The notes: a model not told the origin generated them from the letters alone. A stretch of 64,000 nucleotides of DNA from Trissonchulus latispiculum (GCA_030248195.1 JASAND010021336.1:62001-126000), one strand, 5' to 3'; shown: positions 30,124-41,797, counted from the first letter of the stretch. Program-made: numbers and translations.

Positions 30124-32724
30124 TTGGCTCAGGCACAGCAGATGCAGTCCTCCCGAGGCAACAGAGATAACAGGAGTAATATGTTTACTGGTGGCGCCCG
30201 GCCGGGCATACTGCGAATGCCGCCACCCAGCAATTCTTCCGGCCCGCCTAGACGACGTGTAAATGCTGTGTCTATGGGAATAACGAATACAAATTCTATC
30301 CCATGCACCTCGACAGCGGACCGTGAAGAACTGCTTACAGCCTTGAGACATGAGCGCGATACTAATGCAATCTTGACCGAACAAAATCAACGACTAGTTG
30401 CCCAGGTAACAAATTCGCAGGAGTCGAGCCCTCAAACTTCGTGCTCGTTTGTTAGCATCACTGCTGACACCAAGGAATGGGTTATGGCTCCAGAAGTGAA
30501 CACTCGATCTGGAGTGGCTTCGAAGCTATCCACGATTAGCACCCTACTGCTGTTCTTCCTCTTCCTCAGCGTCTTCTTAGGCTCCGTACATGCTGGAAAT
30601 GTGCTCATGGCACCTGAGCATCCGATGTTGTGCATCTCGGATGAAGCCAAGACCTTTTGGAAGCTGCCAGAACCACTGCAGTGTACAGTTTCGTTTACGG
30701 ACCCTCATTCTCAACCGTTGACAACGGATGTGCTCCTGTACAAGCGCAACTATGTTCAGTATAAGTCAAGAGCATGTAAATGAACGAAGGTGAAGCAAGA
30801 AAAATACGTGAAGACATATTTCCTGGGTAATCATCACGTGGAATTAGACAAAAAGGTTAATATCCGTGTAGACGCAGATGAGTGCTACAGTATGAGAGAA
30901 TGGCATAGGTGCAGCGAAGGGTCGTTGGTGAAGAGGGGCGATCTCTACTAGACGAGCAGGGACTTAGAATGGTGGTATCCTGGAGGAGGCATAAATTGCT
31001 GTTACTACAAACACGTCGAAATCACCAATTGCTTCTTGCACGAAGCTTATGTGTACAAACGACATCATACACAACAAATGGAAAGTACGGCGGGAGATGT
31101 CAGCCACTGTGATTACTCATCCGGGGCGTGTCAGCTGACAGACGGAACTTATCTTCTGTGGGAAGTAAACAAGGATGAAAGTTGTGAATTCCTCCCGTTG
31201 AAGCCTTTGCCAGGGCATCAGTGGGACGAAAACTGGCTATCAGAAGACGGTAATTTAGCCTTGACATTTCGCAACAAATGGGTTGCACGTGATTGCGAAG
31301 GGCAAGAGCTACACGACAGTGACCAAGGAATTCCCTTTAGGATTTTAGGTCAACGACTTTATTGGCTTCATCGAGCTCGAACGTCAAGACACAAAAGATA
31401 AGCTAATGAACAGAAAGTCACTCCAGCTACGAAAAATCCAGTTATTGATGAAGTTGCTCTATAACGGTATCTGGCAAAAGCGGATAAACCAATCCTTCGA
31501 AGTTGGGCAGAGCGCAATGGTATTGTCACCACGGATATTTTAGCTTCTTCTCTCCAGGCCGTTACCTTGAAAGAGAATCATCACATCAGTTACGCCTTTG
31601 CCCATGCGTTAAATGCTGTGTGTAAAATGGCCGCCAATACTCTGGAGATATTGAAAGCTGACCTGCTGGCTAATCCAACTCTCACGGTTCGAGCAGTGTT
31701 ACAGCGACCAAATGTTTATGCTCGAGCTGGCGGTATGGCCATAGAGGTATGGCCGTGTCAAAGCCTCGAGCTAGGTAACTATTCGTTAGCTCCTATGAAC
31801 GTCACCTGTACTTAGGAGATTCCAATAAAGTTCCGATATCATGGAGAAGAGCACTTGGGTTTCATGGATGTGGTTACAAACATTGTACAAACACACGGAC
31901 TGCCTGCCGAGTGCAGTAATAGTAAGGAGATTCCTTTCAGACTTCAGAACAAGACTCTTCTGTATAAACCGAGCGGAACATACACAGAACTAAGAGACAT
32001 CCCTGAACTTCGAATTTTCGACTGGAACTACACTTCTACCTAGACTTATGAACCGACGATTTTTTTTCATCAGATTGCCATGTATAACTGGTCTGACTTG
32101 CAGACCCAAATGACTATGAATGAACTATTACACGAGTTAGACTATCAGCGGAAAATTCTTGATTCTCTGGGCATGAAAGCAAAACATAACATATCGAGTC
32201 AGCGTGGGACCATGAACTTCATAGCTTCCGTTATGGACAACGGGTATTTTGGTTTCCTGTATGGCTTATCATTAAACTGGAACCAGATTTGGACCTTTTT
32301 GTGCTGTCTCTACATTACGTTGGGATTCCTGCTGGCTCATTGTTTTCCCAACGGAACAGATGTTGTCGACATGCTTAATATTTCACGCTTGTTTGCTCCT
32401 GCCCGCAAGGGAATTGCGAGTTTGTGCCGGCAGTGGCAACAGCTAAGCCGAAGGTCGGTTCGATCTTCAATATTTTCTCGACCTACCACACCTGGCACCG
32501 TGACTATTGACCCAGAGTCTAGCCATGTCAGCATGGAGGACCCGATAGAGGCACATTTACTGAATAGTTTAATCAATGAAGATGGCGGAAGCCTTGAAAG
32601 AGACAGATCAGCCAAATCACGACCGAGGACTAAGCTTACACCTGCAGAGGTGCCATTGGTGAATCTTGGTACTTTGCCAAGGGAGCCACTACTTCTGTCA
32701 GCACTGGCACCGCAGAATATTTAA
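30124..32724 (+). pseudogene. env: Envelope-like glycoprotein placed between gag and protease
   Basis: One frame runs from the zinc knuckle through this region. A coiled-coil linker (EELLTALRHERDTNAILTEQ) is followed by ATG 30484 and a signal-type hydrophobic stretch (TLLLFFLFLSVFLGSVHA). Then comes a Cys-rich ectodomain (CDYSSGACQLTDGTYLLWEV and, near 31710, NPTLTVRAVLQRPNV), a membrane-proximal region, a transmembrane helix (IWTFLCCLYITLGFLLAHCF, about 32287-32345) and a cytoplasmic tail of about 125 residues. The ectodomain recalls class III-type glycoproteins of chuviruses captured by arthropod retroelements; this is an inference from memory. In-frame stops at 30781, 30949, 31399, 31462, 31813 and 32041 disable it; no frameshift is seen. 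Confidence 0.7.
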
Positions 32725-32727
32725 GCA

Positions 32728-35520
32728 ATGACTCCAGCACCTCGATTTAGTACTTTTGGACTGCCTCCAACACCCGCTGACGTAAATGTTTTCTCTGAAT
32801 CGAATCCTGACGTTGGAGTCCATGCAATTAGAACTAACACTCCCCCATTAGCTGCTTTGACCAATATTGCACTTCAAATAGAAAATGTACCTGTGCATGG
32901 TCTGTTGGACACTGGGAGTGAACTAAGCATCATTCACAAGGACCTTCTGAATCAACTCCCGGCCGCTGTTGGTAACACTCATACTGTGAAATCAATTACA
33001 GCTACCTCTGTGACTGGTCAACGATTGCCGATTGTAGGTACGGTCAGAGCAAATATACATCTTGGTACAGCTAGCTTCGAGCAAGAGCTCTATGTCACTG
33101 TTTCAATGAATCATTCTATGATCATAGGTCTAGACCTTTTGCGTAGGTTCAATAACGTTAAAGTTGACTTTGCCAAACGGACCGTGATTTTGGGAGATCA
33201 ACGCTTACGATTAATTCGTGAAAAAGGAGTTCCAGAATTGTTTGTACAGGAACGAGTTACTGCCCCTCCTCGATGCGAGATGATGCTACGCTGTACATAT
33301 CTTCGGAATGGATTCGACGAATCAGGGATCTTCGAACCTCACCTAGAAAATTTTGCTAAGATGAATCTTTATGCTGATCGGGCATTACTGCCCTCTATTG
33401 CACATGGCTCTACGACCGCTATTCGGGTACTCAATCCCACACATCAGCCCGAGCCCGTAGTCATCCATGCCAATACGGTATAAGGAACGGTGGAAGAGTG
33501 CCACGAAGCAGGTCATGACGACGTTGCCTACAACATAAATTGCCTAATGACGAATGGTTATAATGCGGGAGAGAAGACAGATAGCTGGATAGTTGAGCAG
33601 GGGGCAGTTTCATAAAACTTTTTTCCTACTCGACTCGACTACTAGAAGAGTCTAGTAGTCGAGTCAAGTAGCTAATTTGTATCATAAAGCTTTCCCGATC
33701 CGGCGAGTGCTCGCACTAGATTTGCGAGTCTAGTGGGTATCCAAGTGCGAGTAGCTATAACTGCTTCTTGCTAGTTACGGTTTCATAAAACTTTAGCTGC
33801 TGGAGTTTATCCCGCTACTAGCAGAGTCTAGTTCTCTAGTGGATTTTGACTAGAGAACTTTGAGAAAAAGTGCTATAACTTTCGCATGTTTTTAGATTCT
33901 TACTTTGAAACTTTTGTAACGTGAAGCAAAATCTTTTCTTTTTGCTGTCCTAAAATTTCAAATTATTTCGTTTACAGACAGAAAAGATAGGATTTTTTAA
34001 AGAATTACCCATTGTTTTGGGAATACCTATACTAGCATACTTGCAACTCGCACTAGCAATGCTAGTGCCGCTAGTAGTAGCAGAAACGTAGCTAATTTTT
34101 GTCGAGTACCTGAAAATTTTTATGCAACACCTTCCTTTGTAACTCGCACTTGCCTTGCGAGTACTAGCATACTAGCACTCGCATGCGAGTCCAATTTTTA
34201 TGAAACTGCCCTCAGCTTAATTTAGCGAATACTGATTTGACTTCAAAACAGAAGGAACAGATTGTTGACGTGCTCTCGAATTACACTGATTGTTATGTTG
34301 GACCTGATGGTGAGCTCGGAAAAACTGATTGGGCCGAACACGAAATTGAAACGGGTGACTCTCGACCAATAAAGCAGCAGCCATACAAAATGCCTGTTGC
34401 CCAAAGAAGGATTGAAAAAGAACACATCGACAAAATGCTAGCTCAAGGAGTAATACGACCAAGTTGCATCCCTTGGTCATCTCCTATAGTGCTAGTAACC
34501 AAGAAGGATGGCACTCTTAGATTTTGTGTGGACTACAGAAAACTGAATGCTATCACCAGGAAAGACGTGTTCCCACTGAAGAGAATTGACGAAATTCTGG
34601 ATGCTTTAGGAAGTGCCAGGTATTTCACAACCCTCGATATCGCCAGTGGATACTGGCAGATTAAGATGTCGGATAAGGACGCGGATAAAACTGCCTTTAC
34701 CACCTTGTACGGTCTGTACGAATTTACAGTGATGCCTTTCGGGCTGTGCAATGCTCCCGCGACTTTTCAGCGCTTTGTTGACATTGTTCTATCAGGTCTT
34801 CAATGGCATGTTTGCCTGGCGTACATCGATGACATTGTCGTCTTTTTCTCCAACCTTCCATCAGCATCTAATCGATCTAGTGGCTGTCTTTAGTCGTCCA
34901 AGAGACGCCAACCTGGTACTGAAGCTTAGCAAGTGCACATTTTGTCAGGAGAAAATCATCTATCTAGGACATCTAATCTCTAGAAGGGGTATTGAGCCAA
35001 ACCCAGAAAAGATAGACAAAATTAAAAGTTCTCCCCGACCTAAATCTGTCGCAGACGTAAGGTCTTTCATTGGCCTTTGCTCATGCTATCGACGATTTAT
35101 CGAATTATTTGCCAATATTGCCAGTGAATTACATCATCTGACCAAGAAGAACGTTCAGTTTGACTGGACAGACGGTTGTAAAACTGTGTGATTTTTGCCG
35201 TGAAAGCCTTCCGTCACTATCTTTACGGTCACAAATTTACGCTAGTAACGGATCATGCTGCCCTTTGTTGGCTCTTGGCCACAAACACGCCGTCGGGCAG
35301 AATTGCAAGGTGGGCCATGACCCTACAAGAGTTTGATTATGACATAAAACACAAGCCTGGAAGAAGTAATAAGAAGTAATAAGATCCTTTGTCGCGATAT
35401 TTTCCCATGGTCACGGATGGTATTCGAGAAACTCCTATCAAAGAAATTCAGAGTATAAATGACGAAGATGTACCGTCGTATATGGTTAACGCCCTGATTT
35501 GTGAAGAAAGTGATGTCTAA
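32728..35520 (+). pseudogene. pol: Gypsy protease, reverse transcriptase and RNase H
   Basis: The aspartic protease (32728-33480) has the active-site DTGS at 32908-32919 and the flap-side IIGLDLL near 33121. A TAA at 33481 follows. After the 612-bp insertion, reverse transcriptase runs from about 34216, with IVLVTKKDGTLRFCVDYRKLN, LDIASGYWQI, MPFGLCNAPATFQR and the catalytic YIDD at 34822-34833. The frame then shifts near 34850, with connection-domain signs YLGHLISRRGIEPNP and FIGLCSCYRRFI. RNase H is missing its first half: the junction at about 35188 joins directly to AVKAFRHYLYGHKFTLVTDH, so the first catalytic acidic residues are deleted. PR and RT are in the same frame once the insertion is discounted. 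Confidence 0.93.
33601..34212. mobile_element. MITE in Gypsy pol, 3-bp TSD CAG
   Basis: The left end reads GGGGCAGTTTCATAAAA and the complemented right end reads AGGGCAGTTTCATAAAA. The flanking CAG is duplicated at 33598-33600 and 34213-34215. Discounting the 612-bp element and one CAG (615 bases) gives an uninterrupted pol frame across the site, which confirms the boundaries. The interior is rich in ACTAGCA-type palindromic words. A 3-bp duplication and GGG termini suggest a PIF/Harbinger relative, but the target differs from the usual TWA. Confidence 0.88.
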
Positions 35521-35559
35521 CTACAGCAAATCCGAAAGCACGATTTCATAGAAGAAATG

Positions 35560-35945
35560 CTATTTTTTAGTAGTTTAACTTTATTTCTATTAGTTTAATT
35601 GTCTTTTTTCTTTGGTTATCTATATATATGTGCTTGTATGCTCCTACATGTTTTAATTTTTATTAAAAATTTATTATTAATATTGTCGTGCACTATTTCC
35701 ATGCTAACATGTTTCTGTTTCTGCCTTTTTAAGGTAAAAACGTTGTTTTTCTGGGGTGGATAGTGATGATAACGATTTTTGTTGTTAAACTGCGATTTGT
35801 GAATATATAGCTCATGAATACATGATAACTGTAACTTTAACAATGCGTACAATAACGCGCAACCTAAAAATTAACAAAATTTGGATTCCCTAAATTTTTT
35901 GGGTGATGGCCTAAAAAATTTCAGTCGTTGAGGCCATTTGGCCTA
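35560..35945. other. AT-rich insert between RNase H and integrase
   Basis: Coding character stops near 35560 and resumes near 35960. The interval is about 72% AT, contains no pol-like frame and ends by a GGCCATTTGGCC palindrome at about 35932-35943. It is probably another small insertion, but I could not define its ends or a target duplication. Confidence 0.5.
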
Positions 35946-35959
35946 AAGTTCGGCGATCA

Positions 35960-37258
35960 AGCCCTAGAGGAGTCCTATTCGAACAACTAGCAATCCCACA
36001 ATCAAGAAGACTTGCTCTGCTTCAAGCCTATCATGATCAACCAATGGGAGTCCATCTCGGATACCGAAAGACTTACCTAAAGCTGCTGGAAAAGTATTTT
36101 TGGCCATCAATGCACGCGGATGTGAAAAGGTATTGCGAAAATAGTCATGGTTGCCAAGCCCGGCGGTCACCGCTAAAGAAGACAAAGGCTCCAATGGTTC
36201 CCATAACCGCCAACGGGCCGTTTCAATGTGTGGGTGTCGACATATTTGGCACCTTCCCAATGTCTCAATCTGGCATGAAATATATTATTGTCTTCATGGA
36301 CTATTTTACCAAGTACCCCCAGTGTGCGGCGATTCCAGACCAAACTGCGACCACTGTAGCAAAGACATTTGTTACAGACATTCTTTGTAGGCATGGAGCC
36401 CCACGACGCCTGGTCTCGGACAGAAGAACTAATTTTATGTTAGAACTAATGGCTGAAGTACTGGCCATCTGTGGTACCCTTAAGGTCTCGACATCTCCAT
36501 ATCACCCCCAATGTGATGGAATGGTGGAAAGGTTCAACAGAACTCTACAAGGAATGCTAACCACTTACGTAAATACGGGAAATACCGACTGGGACGTTTA
36601 TCTCCCGTTAGTTTTGTTTGCGTACCGAAGCTCAGAACACGAAAGTGCGAAAATGTCTCCGTTTAGGATGGTTTACGGCAGAACACCACTGATGCCGATA
36701 GATACAGTTTTCGCATTGCCAGAGTTGAACTGCAATGACGAACCTTCATATGCTGAAGAGCTAACATCGCAACTTCGAGCTCTTTGGAGTATAGCTACAG
36801 ATTTGATTCAATTGGCTCAAGATGAGCAGAAAGCCTACTATGACAGAGGAACCAGGGAACCTTCGTGGAAAGTCGGCGACCAGGTTCTCCTGTACTTCCC
36901 GAAGCGGAGGAAACTAGGATTACAGTGGGGAAGCCCGTATAAAGTTACTAGAACACATCTACCTACAGTGACGATCACTCCTGTGCATGGACGACAAAAA
37001 GGAAAGGACTTCGTGGTCCACAGCAACAGATTAAAGGCTTATGCCGACCCCTTTGTGCCCAGTATACAGGAAGTTGAATCGGAAGAAATGTGTGCTAATG
37101 GAGAAGTTGAAGAATTAATGCAGATGCCAATCCCCCATGATTCTACTTCGGCTGCGACTGCTGAAATCCAAAATATACCATTTCAGGGAGCGCTGCCTTT
37201 GAAAAAAAGATACCCTACCAGACAGCGCCATAAACCTGAACGTTATAGCCCACATTAG
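35960..37258 (+). pseudogene. pol: Gypsy integrase
   Basis: An open frame of 404 codons from 36044, continuing upstream to about 35960. The HHCC zinc domain is visible as H…H near GVHLGYRKTYLKLL and a C-x2-C remnant (CENSHGCQARR). The rve core has its catalytic Asp in VGVDIFGTF (about 36235), the second Asp in VSDRRTNF (where DRR replaces the usual DRG) and the Glu in GMVERFNRTL (about 36523). The C-terminus has the GPY/F-type WKVGDQVLLYFPKRRKLGLQWGSPYKV and HSNRLKAY. It ends with a TAG at 37256. It inserts element cDNA into host chromosomes. It is the best preserved gene of this copy, but it is cut off from the rest of pol by upstream lesions. Confidence 0.92.
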
Positions 37259-39701
37259 TGGTATACAATCCATAAACATAATGCAGTACAGCTCCTGAAA
37301 CATTCGCTTTTGGACGCATTGTAAAAAAAATTGCTGTCCTTTAATGCCGATCTTGCAACAATTACGTTTTCCGAAATCTACACGGTATAGATAGTTTTAG
37401 AGTTAAGTAGTTGTGATCTACTCCAGTTGATGTCACTAATACCAGAATGCCTGTCACGCTAATCTACAATTATTTTCTGCTCAGAATTTGCCATTATTAC
37501 AGCATTAAACTGTGAAACGGCCTTCATTTTGTTCATTTGATTTTGATAGTTGCATTTTTGCAGTTGATTTTGCAGTTGATATGCACATTTCATACAACTT
37601 GTTGCACTGTTTCTCCTGGTATTGGGTCGCTGCTGTGGCACTTAATGAACCGCCATATCGATGGAGAAGCTCCAGTATCTGTCAATGTCTATTTGCCCTG
37701 TCAATTTTGCGGGTATTCGACCCGCATGGCTATTCTTTTTGCCATTCATTACGCCAAGCACCATAAACCCGTCTGCAGCCAAATGCGAATATTGTAGTAA
37801 AATATACCTGTCCCTCTACAGTCAATAACGCTGCAGAATAAAATTCTAGATCGGGGTGGCAGGTGATTAATAACAACGTTTTCTTGTTATTTTCTTCAGG
37901 TTATCGGGTATCTCTGTTCTCGTTGCATGACATTTTCAATTTCTCACTGGAATCCGGCAATGCAATGACAAGGTTTTAAAGTAACTAACCAGTCATTTAA
38001 AAACTGGCCCAAATAGAATCTATCATTTTCTGAAATGCGAAGGCTGGTACCAGCGCAGTTTAAAGTGCACTCAGAAACAGACGCTGGTGTTTTTTATTGA
38101 CGATGTCTTTGTTGAAAGCCTCAGAATCTTGGCGCTAACTTTGCAGAGGCAGAAATGTATTCTCTGCAAATTTCATGTCGTGAGTGTGGCGGAACGCAGA
38201 CTCCGCTTCATGTACCATTGTCGGAGCACCTGCAATTCCAAACGCGGAATCAATGCAGCTGCGGCCATGTTTTAGCAGTTTCAGCCTCCAATTGTGTCAT
38301 GCCTGGTGCTAGCTTACTTCCACGTTCCCTCATTCCAGCCTCTCAGTGCACCACAACCCTCTCCAATCATTTGTCCACCCACCATGGGATCACCAATGCG
38401 GGATGACGCACATTCAGTGATCATGGCAGCTAATTTGATTTCTCCAAGGCCCAGTTTATGCGTGCCTCGATATAAGAGTCCCTACTTGCCGCACTCTCCA
38501 GCGATTGAAGACTCAACAGCGTCAACGTCCTCTGTTTTGATCAATCTTGTGTTTGAGGAAGCAACACCAGAAATCGATCCTGGGATCAACCAACCAGTCG
38601 TCGTAGATGCCTGCAACAGGACATCAACGTCCACAGAAGACGTGCCAGTGTCGCCGCAAAAGGTGGTTGTATCCAGTGCCTATAATTCCTCTTTACAACC
38701 CAACATTGTTCAGCCTTCCCTCGCCAAATTGGTCATTCCCTCGGGCGAGGATGACCTGGGCAGTATCTTTAATCCTCCAACGACTCCAACCGGACGTTCA
38801 CTGTCATCAGGTGACTCTAATTTTTTGGAATTTGACGTTGAAGAGGTTACGACTGGCATCCCGATAGAAGTCCCGGCGACTCCTGCTCTAGTGTCTTTAC
38901 CTGGAACCTCACAACAGGACGAACCGTCTTGCGTCGAAGATGACGAGATGCCAATGGCCGAAGAAGCCAGCGCTGCAGGACCTTCGCCGTGGAGACGGAG
39001 GAAAGGTCTGTGCCCTGTATGCTTAACGCAATATGACGTTTGCTTGTGCCGAAGATGCCGTTATTGCGGCTTGCGACTGTTCGAGCATAACACCATGCGG
39101 CCTCCGTATTGTCCACTTTTTGTACGTCGGCCACGACGGCGGGACTGTCGAAATTGTCCCACCAATGGCAGGGGTCTTTGCCGTTGTAGTACCCTTATAT
39201 GCTGCTTTTCGTGCGTGGAGCGGTGTAACTGTCGCAAACCCATCCACACCTTATGCCCATGGCAATTATGAAAGAGAACTGACAGCTCATTTGGAGCGTA
39301 CTATTCAATACGCCCATCGGTTTGGATCACCCTCAGCTGAACAGTTACCTTATCTCAGCGATTACGTGGAGAGCGAACTTGCCTCTCTACGATTTGATGC
39401 AAAAAGGCAATATATTCGCCTCAGCCGACAGATGCACGTGCGTCTACAAGCGGCCAGGCTTGCATCTCCCCTCCAACCCCCCGCTGGAGGACACTGACCA
39501 GATCCCGACAGGACATTATATCAATGCACAGGCGATGGTCACCGCCATGCAGCGGTTCTATGGCATCCTATCTGCCCTAGATGATAACATTTTCTACATC
39601 AAATTGGTGTACACTTTTTGGTTGGTATTCCTGCACGATTATTCCCCTCGATCGATGGGTCGTCATCATTTGGCTGACCTTTTGCTGGTGACAACGACTT
39701 A

Positions 39702-39861
39702 GGGCCTTTTCAAGAAAGGGTAGAGTAGAGTTAAAATTAACTCGATCCTTTTCATGAAAGAGTTAAAAGAGGAAAACTCAAGCTTGAGTGGAGTTAAGGC
39801 GAGTTAAAACTGTTACTTTTAACTCTACTCTACTCTGCTCTACCCTTTCTTGAAAAGGCCA
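39702..39861. mobile_element. PIF/Harbinger-like MITE, 160 bp, TSD TTA
   Basis: A near-perfect palindrome: the left end reads GGGCCTTTTCAAGAAAGGG and the complemented right end reads TGGCCTTTTCAAGAAAGGG, followed by GTAGAGTAGAGTTAAAA-type arms on both sides. TTA is duplicated at 39699-39701 and 39862-39864. A 3-bp TTA target with GGGCC termini fits PIF/Harbinger. The same end sequence and GAGTTAAAA words recur in the element starting at 62377. Confidence 0.9.
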
Positions 39862-40189
39862 TTAGCTTCCTGGGGCAGCCCACGATTTCGACAGTGCCCA
39901 TAACCGGACCCACCAGGTCCATCGATTCAACGACCTGACTTTTACTTGTTTCCTCAGCGCCCTTTACGCCCTGTTTTCCAGGGGCCAATTTGAAGGTTCA
40001 CTCCGTGACGCTCTCAAAATTCTGTTTCCCCCAAGCAAGGTAAAACGTTACCTTGGCCGTCAACTGCGGGTGGTTGCATCGGTAAAGGTATTTGGACATT
40101 TTGTCATTTTTGGGAAGGACTACAACAGTGACACAGTCCTCCTCTATTCCAACTTTTCCTCCTTGGGCCCTGAGGGCAGGGTTCTTTCT

Positions 40190-40202
40190 GAGGGGGAGGT
40201 GG
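40190..40202 (+). promoter_or_regulatory. Polypurine tract of the Gypsy element
   Basis: GAGGGGGAGGTGG immediately precedes the 3' LTR and would prime plus-strand DNA synthesis. It is also coding sequence of the accessory gene (EGEVV). Confidence 0.85.
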
Positions 40203-40782
40203 TGTGACGTTTCATTAGGTGGCGTGACGTTTCGTTGGCATAGTTTCATTGGCATCATGGGTGCGGCATCCTGGAAACATTTTTAGAAACTTTCAATACT
40301 TAGTTGGAAAATGACGTTGCAAGACGGAACTGTTATTACTGGACCATAGCAGCCTGGGTGCAAACTTTCTTCATGCACCAATTACTCAGTTTTTGTTACT
40401 TTTCTAACCTTTTCTGTCTTTTTACAACCGTCAGGGCATAATTTATCACCATTCTGACGTCAAGAACTATCTATAAAAACCTTCTAAATTTCACCCCGTT
40501 TAGTTCAGTTGTTTCGCTAATTCTGCTACGGCCCAGTCTTCTATATGCTGAATACCTTACTTTAACTTTCCTTCCGAGGAACCAACTATTTATAGCCACA
40601 TTCCCTCAGGGGAACAATTGAGTTAACTTTGCTAAAATCTATATTTTGATAACCTGGAATCTTTCCCTCCGGGGAACATTTGTACTGTTAATGGCGAACA
40701 CTTTCCCTCTGGGGAACATCAATAAACTTGCATTGTAATTTCCGTTTGGTTAAGTCTAACGTTAAGGACACAACTCGCTACA
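40203..40782 (+). repeat. Gypsy 3' LTR
   Basis: It matches 28201-28757 along its whole length, with scattered substitutions and a roughly 20-base expansion near its start (an extra TAGTTTCATTGGCA-type segment). It ends CGCTACA, followed by the duplicated CTTG. Confidence 0.93.
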
Positions 40783-41040
40783 CTTGCTAATGTTTCCTTG
40801 GTTCTGCCGGAGGGTACTCGGAGACATGTTTAATCTTTTATTACTCATTTCACCTTACTCTTACTCTCTTACCTTTTTTCAAATTTAAGCAAATTTAAGC
40901 GTGACAAATTAGCATGTTATTCAATGAGAATAAGCTAATATAATTTCAATGTGCACCAATTGTCCAAACTTAAATTAACGTTTTGAATAAAACAAACAAT
41001 TTTGAAAATTTTTAAATTGTGTTGCACTTTCAGTTCGTAA
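40783..41040. repeat. Repeat copy B, right part
   Basis: This continues the sequence interrupted at 28200 and matches 27659-27900 in the uninterrupted copy A, with moderate divergence. No gene. Confidence 0.85.
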
Positions 41041-41240
41041 TATAAACTTTCACGATCCCAAATCTAATTCAGTTTTACATCATATTAAACAGCAGGAGCT
41101 GACAGAGTAGGATAGCGTTTAGTTTCAGTTGAGAAGTAGCTTTCACTAGAGCGAATGTGATCTTATCTATCACACTTTTAATCTTTTGAACTTGAAATCA
41201 TTGTTAAGTCAACACAGGAATTATATGCCTTGAAGTTTAA

Positions 41241-41797
41241 TGTCACACGTGCCTAGTCTTTCTTGCAGTTAACATTTTCTATTATAAAGTTTCAGTGAAT
41301 GCACACTTAAGACCTGATTGGCAACAATTTAAATCTCAAAAGGTTATTCGCTGTATGGCGTAATTAATTTCTTGTACTTTAATTTTAAGAAAAATGCCGA
41401 CTGTACAAATGAAAACAATTAATTAGTATGTATTGAAAACAGGATTCTCACATTAAGTTGTGTCTTCCAAGTGGGAGTAAACTATACTATAAAATTCTAA
41501 TACAGCTCTAATCGGAGGGCACACAGTTTGGTTGGCAGTCAGAACAGTCTGGTCTGGATGGTTGATAGATACCTAAACAGATACAGTCGGCTCCTTAAGA
41601 ACTGCTGAAACAGTTTACCTTCTTTGGAGCACATTGGCTTTATTTACATTTCTTTTTATTGGATAAACTGACGGCTCTCTCTTTCCAGTTTTTGAACATG
41701 GGTATATAATCATTTACTCCATTGTTTAAATTTCAGATTGTGCTTAACCGAATAGTAGCTTGTTTATTCTAATAAAGTTTGTAAGGCTTTATACTTG
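41241..41797 (+). repeat. Left LTR of the pol-less element
   Basis: Contains TATAAAA near 41488, an initiator-like CACAGTTTGG and AATAAAG near 41774. Aligns with 44750-45298 throughout. Confidence 0.82.

Larger units (their letters stand above)
37537..40205 (+). pseudogene. Cysteine-rich accessory gene at the 3' end of the Gypsy element, unknown function
   Basis: It follows integrase after about 280 bases. The first section (37537-37797) has a zinc-finger-like CQFCGYSTRMAILFAIHYAKHH. 38155-38290 has paired Cys (ISCRECG, CSCGH). The long middle frame (38294-39250) has an acidic, Ser/Pro/Thr-rich region and then about 15 Cys in 75 residues (CPVCLTQYDVCLCRRCRYCG). It continues with frame shifts near 39250 and 39470, is hit by the MITE at 39702-39861, and runs on as a frame ending in SEGEVV. 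Its TGA stop lies at 40203-40205, inside the first bases of the 3' LTR. Frame is kept across the MITE when it is discounted, apart from one TAG. I recognise no family. Confidence 0.6.
28201..40782 (+). mobile_element. Gypsy/Ty3 LTR retrotransposon, gag-env-pol order, with extra 3' gene
   Basis: A complete element by structure: 5' LTR 28201-28757, primer-binding site at 28761, gag, envelope, protease, reverse transcriptase, RNase H, integrase, a further cysteine-rich gene, polypurine tract 40190-40202 and 3' LTR 40203-40782. A 4-bp duplication CTTG lies at 28197-28200 and 40783-40786. At 12.58 kb it is long even after subtracting inserts at 33601-34212 and 39702-39861 and a probable AT-rich insert at about 35560-35945. 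The two LTRs are very similar but differ by substitutions and a roughly 20-base length change, so it is not brand new. All genes carry stops or frameshifts. Confidence 0.93.

Noticed and set aside
30118..33483. Altered genetic code with TAA/TAG read as glutamine
   Set aside because: Other frames in the window end normally at TAA or TAG (protease, IR exons, zinc-knuckle ORF), and CAA/CAG are used freely in the same region. Simple decay is the default explanation.
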